42,393 nucleotides of DNA, from positions 1-42,393 of the forward strand of contig JAJYSY010000007.1 in the NCBI GenBank assembly GCA_021793375.1, read 5' to 3'. Made by a program: the position numbers and the translations under genes. Under the pieces are notes generated by a model, which saw only the letters and a list, made by a program, of their open reading frames with translations, did not search any database and had not been told where the DNA came from. This DNA comes from Bacteroidota bacterium. Lineage in GTDB: Bacteria; Bacteroidota; Bacteroidia; Flavobacteriales; Flavobacteriaceae. This document shows, one piece after another, positions 32,902 to 41,553 of the stretch; the first letter of the stretch is position 1, and every line of letters begins with the position of its first letter.

Positions 32902-33558
32902 TTAATAATTGCGTTCTCCAAATATTTTACTGCCGATTCTAACCATATTAGAACCGTTTTCTAAAGCAATTTTATAATCTCCGCTCATTCCCATAGATAG
33001 GATTTTTAAATCAGGATGAGTTTTGGCAAAGGTGTCGTATATTTTTTTTAGAAATCCGAATTCTTCGTTGATTTGTTTTTTACTTTCTGTAAAAGTTGCC
33101 ATTCCCATCAAACCGACAATTTTCACGTTTTCCATATTGGCGTATTCTTCAGAAGTCAATAAATTATTCATGTTTTCTACATCCATTCCAAATTTACTTT
33201 CTTCTTTGGCTATTTTAAGTTGAAGTAAACATTTGATAACTCGATTTTCTCTCTTAGCGCGTTTATTTATTTCTTTAAGAAGTTTCATCCTGTCCACTCC
33301 GTGAATTAAATCAACATAAGAAGCCATGTATTTTACTTTATTGGTTTGCACATGACCAATCATATGCCACTCAATATCTTCGGGAAGCTCTTTGTGCTTA
33401 TCGGTCATTTCTTGAATTTTATTTTCTCCAAAAATACGCTGACCGGCGTTATAAGCTTCCATGATTTCATCAACAGATTTAGTTTTTGAAACCGCTACTA
33501 AAGTGACATCATCACCTAATTCTTCTTTTAAATCTTTTAAATTTTGTTCTATATTCAT
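32902..33558 (-). CDS. YggS/PLPBP family pyridoxal-phosphate protein
   Basis: 218 residues, short for a fold-type III PLP enzyme but normal for YggS. The PLP lysine is K25 in VAVSKTKS. Further family blocks are FGENKIQE near residue 43, WHMIGHVQTNKVKY near 64, and LSMGMSGDYKIALENGSNMVRIG at the C-terminus, where Ser and Gly bind the phosphate. The family has no clear enzymatic activity and keeps PLP homeostasis in balance in E. coli. It lies 75 bases downstream of the DUF1015 gene on the same strand. Confidence 0.9.
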   Translation of the reverse strand: MNIEQNLKDLKEELGDDVTLVAVSKTKSVDEIMEAYNAGQRIFGENKIQEMTDKHKELPEDIEWHMIGHVQTNKVKYMASYVDLIHGVDRMKLLKEINKRAKRENRVIKCLLQLKIAKEESKFGMDVENMNNLLTSEEYANMENVKIVGLMGMATFTESKKQINEEFGFLKKIYDTFAKTHPDLKILSMGMSGDYKIALENGSNMVRIGSKIFGERNY

Positions 33559-33633
33559 TTCAAAAATCGAAATTAAAAATAAAATCTGAAATAAGAAATT
33601 TCAAGCGTTTACTTTTTCTTCTTTGTGTTTTTT

Positions 33634-34872
33634 TTAAAATTCGTAAATAGTTATTCCACTTCTCAGTTTGGGTTCTATATAAGTTGCTTTGGGAGGCATG
33701 ACTAAGTTTTCATCAGCTATTTGCTTTACTTCTTCAATTGTTGAAGGAAGCATTCCAAAACCTACTGCATATTCTTTTGAATCTACAAAACCTTTAATAG
33801 ATGCCATATCGCTTTTTCCGTGGGTGTAAGAAATGCGTTTGTCATTTCGTAAATCTTCAATTCCCAAAATAGGTTTTAAAACTGTTTTATAGAGGATTTG
33901 CACATCTAATTTAGATAAAGCATCAGTATAATCATATTGATTTTTTCTTAAATATAAAGAATAAAAATCTCCATCTAAATACATGCTGAAATGTCCTTTT
34001 TTACTGGGTTTATAATAAAAATCTCCCAGGTTTTCAATACGAAAATAAGTATCGAGTTTGATTAAAAACTCTTCTTTGCTTAAACCGTTTAAATCTTTTA
34101 CCAATCTATTGAACTCATGAATTTTTAAATGACTTTCAGGAATACAATAACTCATAAAAAAATTGTAGGGTTCTTTTCCGTTGTGTTCCGGATTATTATC
34201 TGCTAAATCTTTGGCAAGCAAAAAAGAGGAAGCAGATCTGTGATGGCCATCAGCAATATAAAGATTATCCATTTCGGCAAACTGCTTTTCAATTTCGGCA
34301 GTATCTTTTTCATTGTTTACCACCCAAAGATAATGTGTGTCTCTGTAAGTTGTGGTAAATTCATATTCAGCTCTTTTACTGCTGATTTTTTTAAAGATTT
34401 TTTCTAAAATTTCATTATCAGGATAAGATAATAAAACCGGTTCTGCATTAAAACCAACTGTTTTTAGATAATCTTTAAAAGTTTCTTCTCTATCAGCAAT
34501 GGTGTCTTCGTGTTTTTTAATTTTATTTTTACCGTAAGCCTCAATAGAAGCAGCACCCACGATTCCGTGAAAAACTTGATTTTCTCTATTTACAATTTTA
34601 TGTAAATAATAAGCCGGTTTTTCATCTCTGATAAAGTATTTTTCCTCTTTAAATTCTTCATATCTATTGCGAACCAGTTGATATCTTTCTACTCCATCAA
34701 TTTCTTTTTGGTATTTATATCCTGGATTTACAATATGTAAAAAAGAAAAAGGATTGGTGTCTAATCTGGCTTTTCTTTGTTCTTCTGTATAACTTTGATA
34801 AGAACGCGCAGCAATCAAACTTACTTTATCTCGTGTTGGCCGAACTGCTCGAAATGGAATAACCTTAGGCAT
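33634..34872 (-). CDS. DUF1015 family protein
   Basis: 412 residues with the features of DUF1015: N-terminal IPFRAVRPTRDKV, and a mid-protein MDNLYIADGHHRSASSFLLA block near residue 205 containing an Asp-Gly-His-His cluster that could bind phosphate or metal. Also visible are EDTIADREETFKDYLKT near 125 and PSTIEEVKQIADENLVMPP near the C-terminus. No signal peptide or membrane segment. The family is uncharacterised as far as I know; a link to serine/phosphoserine metabolism has been suggested in some annotations because it often lies by serA/serC, but neither is here. It is 12 bases downstream of the hydroxyacyl-CoA dehydrogenase gene. Confidence 0.88.
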   Translation of the reverse strand: MPKVIPFRAVRPTRDKVSLIAARSYQSYTEEQRKARLDTNPFSFLHIVNPGYKYQKEIDGVERYQLVRNRYEEFKEEKYFIRDEKPAYYLHKIVNRENQVFHGIVGAASIEAYGKNKIKKHEDTIADREETFKDYLKTVGFNAEPVLLSYPDNEILEKIFKKISSKRAEYEFTTTYRDTHYLWVVNNEKDTAEIEKQFAEMDNLYIADGHHRSASSFLLAKDLADNNPEHNGKEPYNFFMSYCIPESHLKIHEFNRLVKDLNGLSKEEFLIKLDTYFRIENLGDFYYKPSKKGHFSMYLDGDFYSLYLRKNQYDYTDALSKLDVQILYKTVLKPILGIEDLRNDKRISYTHGKSDMASIKGFVDSKEYAVGFGMLPSTIEEVKQIADENLVMPPKATYIEPKLRSGITIYEF

Positions 34873-34884
34873 GATTTTTATATT

Positions 34885-35772
34885 TTAGGAAAATTGTGAA
34901 GCTACTTTTTCAGCTTTTCTATTTTCGCTGTAGTCATAAAAACCTTCTCCTGTTTTTATACCTTTTTTACCGGCTAAAACCATATTAACCAATAACGGAC
35001 AAGGAGCATATTTAGGGTTTTTAAATCCTTCATGCATAACTTCAAGAATAGATAAACAAACATCTAATCCGATGAAATCTGCCAACTGAAGTGGCCCCAT
35101 TGGGTGAGCCATTCCTAATTTCATAACAGTATCAATTTCTTTTACTCCTGCCACACCATTATATAAAGTTTCAATGGCTTCATTAATCATTGGCATTAAA
35201 ATTCTGTTGGCCACAAAACCGGGGTAATCATTAGCTTCAACAGGAACTTTATTGAGTTTTTCTGCCAAAGTTGAAATTGTTTTTGTGGTTTCATCTGAAG
35301 TGTTGTATCCTCTGATGATTTCAACTAATTTCATAATCGGAACAGGATTCATAAAGTGCATTCCGATTACTTTGTCTGCTCTTTTTGTTGCAGCAGCAAT
35401 TTTAGTGATAGAAATCGAACTGGTGTTAGAAGCTAAAATTACATTTTCATCACAAAATTCTTCTAATTGTTTGAAGATATTCAGCTTTAACTCTTCATTT
35501 TCTGTGGCGGCTTCAACTACTAAATCAACATTTTGAACACCGTTTTTTAAATCTGTAAAAGAAGAAATATTATCAAGTGTGGTTTGTTTTTCTTCTTCGG
35601 ATATTTTTTCTCTTTTCACCATTCTGTCTAAATTCTTAGTAATGGTTTGAATTCCTTTTTTCAGGCTTTCTTCAGAGATGTCAATTAAGTTTACTTTATA
35701 TCCATATTGAGCAAAAGTATGAGCAATTCCGTTACCCATTGTTCCTGCACCAATAACAGCAATATTTTTCAT
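34885..35772 (-). CDS. 3-hydroxybutyryl-CoA (3-hydroxyacyl-CoA) dehydrogenase
   Basis: 295 residues, the length of single-domain bacterial Hbd/PaaH. The N-terminal NAD-binding motif is AVIGAGTMGNGIAHTFA (5-21). The catalytic and substrate block is VIGMHFMNPVPIMKLVEIIRG around residue 137, where the His acts as general base with a nearby Glu. PGFVANRILMPMINEA near 184 marks the dimerisation domain. It oxidises L-3-hydroxyacyl-CoA to 3-oxoacyl-CoA in beta-oxidation, or the reverse in synthesis. It starts only 2 bases after the oxidoreductase gene, so they share a transcript. Confidence 0.9.
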   Translation of the reverse strand: MKNIAVIGAGTMGNGIAHTFAQYGYKVNLIDISEESLKKGIQTITKNLDRMVKREKISEEEKQTTLDNISSFTDLKNGVQNVDLVVEAATENEELKLNIFKQLEEFCDENVILASNTSSISITKIAAATKRADKVIGMHFMNPVPIMKLVEIIRGYNTSDETTKTISTLAEKLNKVPVEANDYPGFVANRILMPMINEAIETLYNGVAGVKEIDTVMKLGMAHPMGPLQLADFIGLDVCLSILEVMHEGFKNPKYAPCPLLVNMVLAGKKGIKTGEGFYDYSENRKAEKVASQFS

Positions 35773-35774
35773 AA

Positions 35775-36770
35775 TTAATTATTTAATTTTTTGATTCGTC
35801 TGTATTCTTTATTAATAATTTCCATAATTTGATTGGCCACCCAAAGTGCTTCTGCACCATCTTCTAAACTTACAATTGGAGTGGTGTCATTTTCTATGGC
35901 ATCTGCTAAACTGTTTAATTCTTCCAGAATAGCATTATTGTTTTCTATAATTGGATTTTCAAAGTAGATTTGTTTTTTTTCTCCTTCAGCATTTTGAAGA
36001 ATCATTGCAAATTCATCAGGATTTTCAGGAGCATCCTTCATTTTTACCACTTCGCATTTTTTCTCTAAAAAATCTATGGAAATATACGCATCGCGTTGAA
36101 AATATCTTTGTTTTCTCATGTTTTTTAAAGAAATTCTGCTCGCTGTAAAGTTGGCAACACAACCGTTTTTAAATTGTACTCTTGCGTTGCAAATATCAGG
36201 AGTTTTACTGATGACAGAAACTCCGCTGGCTTGAATAGATTCTATTTTAGAATCCATCACGCTTAAAACTGCTTCAATATCATGAATCATCAAATCTAAA
36301 ACCACGGGTACATCTGTGCCACGCGGATTAAATTCTGCCAAACGATGAGCTTCCACAAATAAAGGCTGATCTATTTTTGAAACTACAGCTTTAAAAGCAG
36401 GATTAAATCTTTCTACATGTCCGACTTGACCTTTTAAACCTTTTTGTTTTGCCATAGCAATCAAGGTTTGCGCTTGATCATAAGTATGGGTGATGGGTTT
36501 TTCAACAAAAATATGTTTTCCGGCTTCTAAAGCTTTTTTGGCAATTTCATAATGCGAAAGTGTAGGCGTAACAATATCAACAACATCAACATCTTCAATG
36601 AGTTCATCTATTGAATTGTATAAATGATAGCCTTTTTCTTGAGCTAATTTTTTTGCGTTTTCTTGATCTAAATCAAAAAAACCGGCCAATTCATAGCGGT
36701 GAGATTGCTCAGCTAAACGCAGATGAATTTTTCCTAAATGTCCGGCTCCTAAAATACCTATTCTTAACAT
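35775..36770 (-). CDS. Gfo/Idh/MocA family oxidoreductase
   Basis: 331 residues: Rossmann motif GILGAGHLGKIH (5-16), the EKP signature in IFVEKPITHTYDQA (about residues 90-103), HVERFNP near 118, and DVPVVLDLMIHDIEAVLSV near 154 with the His/Asp that holds the substrate. It is unrelated in neighbourhood to the Gfo/Idh gene at 8363. In flavobacteria this gene recurs next to the hydroxyacyl-CoA dehydrogenase and DUF1015 genes, from my memory of the group; the reason is unknown. Substrate not assignable. First gene of the five-gene minus-strand group. Confidence 0.87.
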   Translation of the reverse strand: MLRIGILGAGHLGKIHLRLAEQSHRYELAGFFDLDQENAKKLAQEKGYHLYNSIDELIEDVDVVDIVTPTLSHYEIAKKALEAGKHIFVEKPITHTYDQAQTLIAMAKQKGLKGQVGHVERFNPAFKAVVSKIDQPLFVEAHRLAEFNPRGTDVPVVLDLMIHDIEAVLSVMDSKIESIQASGVSVISKTPDICNARVQFKNGCVANFTASRISLKNMRKQRYFQRDAYISIDFLEKKCEVVKMKDAPENPDEFAMILQNAEGEKKQIYFENPIIENNNAILEELNSLADAIENDTTPIVSLEDGAEALWVANQIMEIINKEYRRIKKLNN

Positions 36771-36787
36771 AAGGGTTATGTTTTGCG

Positions 36788-36795
36788 CAAATGTA
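36788..36795 (-). promoter_or_regulatory. possible -7 box for the minus-strand group starting at 36770
   Basis: Minus-strand TACATTTG matches TAnnTTTG exactly, 17 bases upstream of the oxidoreductase ATG. The spaced -33 position is not TTTG-like, so this is tentative. Confidence 0.32.
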
Positions 36796-36822
36796 AGGTT
36801 TTTTTAGAAAGATAACTTTTTA

Positions 36823-36854
36823 TTTGTTCTCAAAAGTGTAGTTTTATACTTTTA
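36823..36854 (+). promoter_or_regulatory. candidate promoter of the metallo-hydrolase gene
   Basis: TTTG (36823-36826), a 20-base spacer and TACTTTTA (36847-36854, one base off TAnnTTTG) lie 70 bases before the ATG at 36925. A competing AACTTTTG at 36891-36898 lacks a correctly spaced -33 box. Confidence 0.35.
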
Positions 36855-36924
36855 AAATCATCTTTGATAGATTTTATTATCTTTTCCATAAACTTTTGTA
36901 AATTGGAAAATAAATTAAAAACCT

Positions 36925-37833
36925 ATGATTAAATCCACTGATATAGATATTTTAGATTTAAATTTTCTGGAGGAACCTCACGTAATTGCCAATTATTTAA
37001 TTCCTTCTGATGAAGGATTAGTCTTAATTGAAACCGGACCGGAAACTACTTTTGAGAATTTAAAAAATGCCATTTCAAAAACAGGAAATTCTTGGAAAGA
37101 TGTAAAACATGTTTTGTTGACACATATTCATTTTGACCATGCAGGAGCAGCTTGGAAATTTGCAGAAAATGGTGCTAAAATATATGTTCATCCCATAGGA
37201 TTACCACATTTAAACAGTCCTGAGAAATTATGGAATTCTGCTAAAAGAATTTATAAAGAAGATATGGAAACACTTTGGGGAGAAATGAAACCTATAGCTA
37301 AAGAATTGTTGATTCCTGTAGAAGATGGAGATGAAATTAAAATTGGAAATTTAAAATTTAAAACACTTTACACTCCGGGGCATGCCATTCATCATAATGC
37401 TTATCATTTAGATGATATTATTTTTACCGGAGATGTAGCCGGCGTAAAAATCAATAATGGTCCGGTAGTTCCTCCCTGTCCGCCGCCTGATATTCATTTG
37501 GAAAACTGGAAAAATTCTATTGAAAAAATCAAAAAAGAAAATCCAAAAGCTTTATATCTGGCACATTATGGAAAAGTAGAGGAGGTGGAAAATCATTTAA
37601 ATAATTTGGAAGAAATCCTGCAAGATTGGGCAGATTGGATAAAACCCTATTATGATCAAGAAATTCATCCTAAAGAAATTACGCCAAAATTTATTGCTTA
37701 CACTCAAAATCAATTAAGAGAAAAAGGAGTTTCTGAAGCAGATATTGAAAAATATGAAAAAGGAAACCCTTCTTTTATGTCTGTAACAGGATTGTTAAGA
37801 TATTGGAAATTAAAAGATCAAGGTAGAATTTAA
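36925..37833 (+). CDS. metallo-beta-lactamase-fold hydrolase
   Basis: 302 residues. The zinc-binding signature THIHFDHAG gives H67, H69, D71 and H72. A later metal ligand is H in TPGHAIHH near residue 153, an Asp in FTGDVAG near 173, and a C-terminal His in YLAHYGK near 214. The complete set indicates a two-metal hydrolase; sequence does not fix the substrate (thioester, lactone or phosphodiester are all possible). A roughly 85-residue helical C-terminal extension follows the catalytic domain. No signal peptide, so cytoplasmic. Monocistronic or read with the secreted protein 57 bases downstream. Confidence 0.86.
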   Translation: MIKSTDIDILDLNFLEEPHVIANYLIPSDEGLVLIETGPETTFENLKNAISKTGNSWKDVKHVLLTHIHFDHAGAAWKFAENGAKIYVHPIGLPHLNSPEKLWNSAKRIYKEDMETLWGEMKPIAKELLIPVEDGDEIKIGNLKFKTLYTPGHAIHHNAYHLDDIIFTGDVAGVKINNGPVVPPCPPPDIHLENWKNSIEKIKKENPKALYLAHYGKVEEVENHLNNLEEILQDWADWIKPYYDQEIHPKEITPKFIAYTQNQLREKGVSEADIEKYEKGNPSFMSVTGLLRYWKLKDQGRI

Positions 37834-37890
37834 TACTTTCTTTATATTAAAAGAGTTTTTATAAACGTTATTAAAACCAAGCACGGTTTT

Positions 37891-38517
37891 ATGTTTATGA
37901 AAACTCTTTTTTCTTTTCTGATCATATTGTTTTTATGTGGAAATTCTATTTCTGCACAAGTAGAAAAAAATGCTGAAATCAAAGATTTAAATCTGCACTT
38001 AAAAGAAAATGACAGTTTATTTTACGCTATTTTAGAACAAGAGAAAATCTCTTCAACAATTCTTGAAAAAATCGAGAAAAACAAAGCGAAATATATTCCT
38101 CCGATTTTATTTGTTCTGGCAGAAAAATTATACTCTTCAGGAGAAAAAGAAAAAGCTGTTCGTTTATATTACATCGCATTATTGAGAGCACTTATTGATG
38201 CAAAACAAGAAGAAGCTCTTTTAGAAAGAAATCAAAAAATTGTAGAATTATATGCACAGCATTTTGGCAGAAGTATAGAAGAATATGCAAAATTGAATTT
38301 TGAAAAAATAGAAAAACAACTTAGACATGCTTGTGAATATGTCAAAAACACTCCTGCTGAATATAGTTTTAAATGGATTTATTTGGATGGAGCAGAAAAA
38401 GAAACAGATGTTTCTCAACTCAAAGAAATTCAAATAGATTCAGAAAAACAAGAAAAACTAACTTTTGAAGTGGTTCATAAAATAGAAGAAAAATTAAAAA
38501 AGTTAAATTCTTATTAG
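37891..38517 (+). CDS. exported protein of unknown function
   Basis: 208 residues; the alternative start at Met3 (37897) gives MKTLFSFLIILFL and is equally good. A Sec signal peptide (hydrophobic core LFSFLIILFLCG) ends near SISAQ, residue 23-24. The mature part is helical and rich in Lys and Glu, with a block KLYSSGEKEKAVRLYYIALLRA near residues 73-94 that looks like a single TPR-like helix pair. No catalytic motif, no family recognised. It probably resides in the periplasm. The next gene begins after 77 bases that contain a weak ACTTTA/TAAAGT hairpin. Confidence 0.65.
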   Translation: MFMKTLFSFLIILFLCGNSISAQVEKNAEIKDLNLHLKENDSLFYAILEQEKISSTILEKIEKNKAKYIPPILFVLAEKLYSSGEKEKAVRLYYIALLRALIDAKQEEALLERNQKIVELYAQHFGRSIEEYAKLNFEKIEKQLRHACEYVKNTPAEYSFKWIYLDGAEKETDVSQLKEIQIDSEKQEKLTFEVVHKIEEKLKKLNSY

Positions 38518-38594
38518 AAAAATACGACAACTTTATAGAAATAAAGTATTTTGATTTATAATGCTTATTTTCGTTTTTAAATCAAAAATAAATT

Positions 38595-39683
38595 ATGTCA
38601 AAACAAAGTGTTTTAAATCAAAAATCTTTTACTTTTTTAGAAAAGTATTTAAATAATGCTTCTCCTACCGGATATGAATCTGAAGGACAAAAAATCTGGA
38701 TGGATTATCTCAAACCTTATGTTGATGATTTTATCACAGATGCTTATGGAACAGCAGTTGGAGTGATAAATCCTGAAGCAGAATATAAAGTTGTAATTGA
38801 AGCACACGCCGATGAAATTTCTTGGTTTGTAAATTACATCAGCGATGAAGGAATGATTTATGTAATCAGAAATGGAGGAAGTGATCATCAAATAGCAACT
38901 TCAAAACGCGTAAATATTCACACAGAAAACGGAATAGTAAAAGGTGTTTTTGGATGGCCTGCAATTCACACGCGTAAAAAAGGAAAAGAAACTCCACCAA
39001 AATTAGAGAACATCTTTATTGATGTAGGTTGCAGCTCAAAAGAAGAAGTGGAAAAACTTGGCGTACATGTGGGATGTGTGATTACTTATCCCGATGAATT
39101 TTTTATATTAAATGAAAACAAATTTGTTTGTCGTGCTTTAGATAATAGAATCGGTGGATTTATGATTGCTGAAGTAGCGCGATTATTAAAAGAAAACAAA
39201 AAAGAACTTCCTTTTGGATTATACATCACCAATTCTGTTCAAGAAGAAGTGGGATTACGCGGAGCAGAAATGATAGCAGAACGCATTCAACCCGATGTTG
39301 CTATTGTGACAGATGTTACGCATGACACCAATACTCCGATGATTGAAAAAATCACCGAAGGAGATCTGAAAATAGGAGAGGGACCAGTTTTGGCTTATGC
39401 CCCTGCGGTGCAAAGAAACTTAAGACAATTGTTGATTAAAACTGCTGAAGAGAAAAAGATTAAATTTCAAAGAGCAGCCAACAGCAGAGCAACAGGAACA
39501 GACACTGATGCTTTTGCTTATAGCAACGCCGGAGTTCCTTCAGCGTTGATTTCTTTGCCTTTAAGATATATGCACACCACCGTAGAAATGGTTCACCAAG
39601 AAGATGTGGAAGGGGTGATTAAATTAATTTATGAAAGTTTATTAAAAATCAAAGAAGGAGATACTTTTAGTTATTTTTCTTAA
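38595..39683 (+). CDS. M42 family metallo-aminopeptidase
   Basis: 362 residues, normal for M42 (glutamyl aminopeptidase/cellulase-M type). Metal ligands are visible: H71 and D73 (EAHADEIS), Asp in CRALDNRIGG near residue 183, the Glu pair in SVQEEVGLRGA near 214, Asp in VTDVTHD near 237, and a His near the C-terminus (RYMHTTVEM). It is a cytoplasmic, usually large tetrahedral co-catalytic zinc or cobalt aminopeptidase acting on short peptides. The family residues are all present. Monocistronic, ending at a strong terminator. Confidence 0.9.
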   Translation: MSKQSVLNQKSFTFLEKYLNNASPTGYESEGQKIWMDYLKPYVDDFITDAYGTAVGVINPEAEYKVVIEAHADEISWFVNYISDEGMIYVIRNGGSDHQIATSKRVNIHTENGIVKGVFGWPAIHTRKKGKETPPKLENIFIDVGCSSKEEVEKLGVHVGCVITYPDEFFILNENKFVCRALDNRIGGFMIAEVARLLKENKKELPFGLYITNSVQEEVGLRGAEMIAERIQPDVAIVTDVTHDTNTPMIEKITEGDLKIGEGPVLAYAPAVQRNLRQLLIKTAEEKKIKFQRAANSRATGTDTDAFAYSNAGVPSALISLPLRYMHTTVEMVHQEDVEGVIKLIYESLLKIKEGDTFSYFS

Positions 39684-39692
39684 ATAGAAATT

Positions 39693-39745
39693 AAAAACTG
39701 TTCAAAAAGTTGCTTGTAAAACAAGTGCTTTTGAACAGTTTTTTT
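39693..39745 (+). terminator. Rho-independent terminator of the M42 peptidase gene
   Basis: Left arm AAAAACTGTTCAAAA starts at 39693 and the right arm TTTTGAACAGTTTTT ends at 39743, with an internal TTGT/ACAA pairing in the loop and a T run after the stem. It follows the peptidase stop by 9 bases. Confidence 0.8.
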
Positions 39746-39873
39746 ATTGAAAATTAGAGTTTAAAAAAACGTTTTTATTTAAAAAACTAATTCTCAAAAA
39801 ATCATCATAACATTTCATAAAAAGAGTTAACTTAGGCTTGTAAATTTTAAAACATAAACTTGACTTTATATTT

Positions 39874-41073
39874 ATGAAAAAAAATGAGATTACCAGAAAT
39901 TTAGAACGTTTACATTATTCAGGAGAATTTAAAGGAATAAATCCATCTATAACAGATTCTTCTACTTTTTGGTTTGATAAGGCCGAAACTATGGCCAGAA
40001 CATTTGAAGAACCCACCGGAAATTATCTTTACACTCGGCATTCTTCTCCCAGTACAACATATTTGGATAAGGCTTTGGCAACTTTAGAGGGAACAGCTTC
40101 TGCCAATACTACAGCTTCAGGAATGGGTGCTATTTCAGCAACTATTTTTCAACTTTGTAAAGCAAAAGATCATATTGTTTCCAGTAGAACTGTTTATGGA
40201 GGAACTTATGCTTTGATGAAGAATTTTCTTCCAAGTTTACAAATCACCACAGATTTTGTAGATATCACCAAACTTGATCAAGTAGAAAAAGCTATAACTC
40301 CACAGACAAAAATTTTATATTGTGAAGCAGTCAGTAATCCTTTGCTTGATATTGCAAATATTCCTGCTTTGGCTAAAATTGCCAAAAAACACAATTTAAA
40401 GTTGGTGGTGGACAACACTTTTTCTCCACTTTCTATTTCTCCAAAAAAACTGGGAGCAGATATTGTAATCCACAGCTTGACAAAATACATCAACGGAGCA
40501 AGTGATGCTATCGGCGGAGTGATTTGTGGAGAAGAAGAATTTATAAATTCTTTAAGAGATGTAAATGACGGAGCCACAATGTTGCTTGGTCCAACTTTAG
40601 ATAATATGCGAGCGGCTTCTATTTTAAAAAACTTGAAAACTTTGCCTTTAAGAATTCAACAACACAGTAAAAACGCGTTGTATGTAGCAGAGAATTTACA
40701 AAAAGAAGGTATAAAAGTAATTTATCCGGGATTGACGAATCATCCCAGTTATGAATTGATGAAAGAAATATATAATGCAGATTTCGGTTTTGGAGGAATG
40801 CTGACAATAGATGCAGGAACCAAAGAAAAAGCTTTTGCTTTAATGGAAAAAATGCAAGAAAATAAAATAGGATATTTAGCGGTTAGTTTAGGATATTACC
40901 ATACTTTATTCAGTTCTCCCGGAACAGGAACTTCCAGTGAAATTTCAGCAAAAGAACGTTTAGCAATGGGATTAACAGATAGTTTAGTTCGTTTTTCAAT
41001 AGGATTGGATCACGATATCAGCTCAACTTATGAAATTATAAAAGGCTGCATGAAAGAAGTAAGAATACTTTAA
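39874..41073 (+). CDS. Cys/Met-metabolism PLP-dependent enzyme (cystathionine gamma-synthase / methionine gamma-lyase type)
   Basis: 399 residues, normal for the trans-sulphuration family of fold-type I PLP enzymes. The PLP lysine is K204 in HSLTKYINGASD. Also seen: TRHSSPSTTYLDKALATLEG near residue 54, where Tyr/Arg hold the neighbouring PLP phosphate, ASGMGAISATIF near 87, and CEAVSNPLLDIANIP near 150. Specificity among cystathionine gamma-synthase, beta-lyase, gamma-lyase, O-acetylhomoserine sulphhydrylase and methionine gamma-lyase cannot be settled by eye; the C-terminal SLGYYHTLFSSPGTGTSSE block resembles methionine gamma-lyase-type proteins. Cytoplasmic, single gene, followed by a terminator. 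Confidence 0.85.
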   Translation: MKKNEITRNLERLHYSGEFKGINPSITDSSTFWFDKAETMARTFEEPTGNYLYTRHSSPSTTYLDKALATLEGTASANTTASGMGAISATIFQLCKAKDHIVSSRTVYGGTYALMKNFLPSLQITTDFVDITKLDQVEKAITPQTKILYCEAVSNPLLDIANIPALAKIAKKHNLKLVVDNTFSPLSISPKKLGADIVIHSLTKYINGASDAIGGVICGEEEFINSLRDVNDGATMLLGPTLDNMRAASILKNLKTLPLRIQQHSKNALYVAENLQKEGIKVIYPGLTNHPSYELMKEIYNADFGFGGMLTIDAGTKEKAFALMEKMQENKIGYLAVSLGYYHTLFSSPGTGTSSEISAKERLAMGLTDSLVRFSIGLDHDISSTYEIIKGCMKEVRIL

Positions 41074-41095
41074 ATATCTACTTATTTAGAAAAAT

Positions 41096-41134
41096 AAAAC
41101 CTTGAGGATTTAAAAATCTTCAAGGTTTATTTTT
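41096..41134. terminator. terminator between the PLP enzyme gene and the sorting-domain remnant
   Basis: AAAACCTTGAGGATT (41096-41110) pairs with AATCTTCAAGGTTT (41115-41128), broken by one G/T pair, and is followed by TATTTTTATT. It can act in both directions between the convergent coding sequences. Confidence 0.68.
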
Positions 41135-41159
41135 ATTAATATCAAAAAGTAATTAGAGA

Positions 41160-41453
41160 TTATTTCTTAATCAATTGAACAACTTTTTGATTTCCTTCGA
41201 TTTCTACTTTCATTAAATATACTCCTGAGGATAAGTTTTCTATAGCTAATTTCGGATTTGAAATCTCAGGTTGATTTTCTAAAATTAATTTTCCGTTTAG
41301 ATTATAGATTTTAATCTTATCGATAGAATTTTTTCCTTCTAAATAAAGTGTGTTTTCCACTGGATTAGGATAGAAGCTAAAATCTTTGAAAATATCTTGA
41401 TCTACAGATAAGTCTTTTTCTGTTTGGAAAATTAAGCATTGTTCAAAACAACC
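41160..41453 (-). pseudogene. orphan type IX secretion C-terminal sorting domain (gene body missing)
   Basis: On the minus strand an open frame of 97 codons runs from just after a TGA (41454-41456) to the TAA at 41160. The reading includes FKDFSFYPNPVENTLYL, then IDKIKIYNLNGKLIL, IENLSSGVYLMKVEIEG and a terminal VVQLIKK, the standard type A sorting domain that directs proteins through the T9SS. It needs an N-terminal secreted cargo, but no cargo, signal peptide or ATG precedes it; the only conventional start is a GTG at 41360 inside the domain. The sequence upstream is AT-rich and non-coding in all three frames. I therefore call it a remnant of a truncated surface-protein gene. Confidence 0.72.
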
Positions 41454-41553
41454 TCATAGGATAAAAACAGATAACTTATCTTATTTGTGTAAATATTAAC
41501 ATAATGAAATATGTTTTTATATTAAATTTAAGGTGTGTAGGAGATTGTTAAAG

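Noticed and set aside
38530..38547. ACTTTA/TAAAGT hairpin after the exported unknown protein
   Set aside because: Only six AT-rich pairs and a poor T-tract; too weak to call a terminator.
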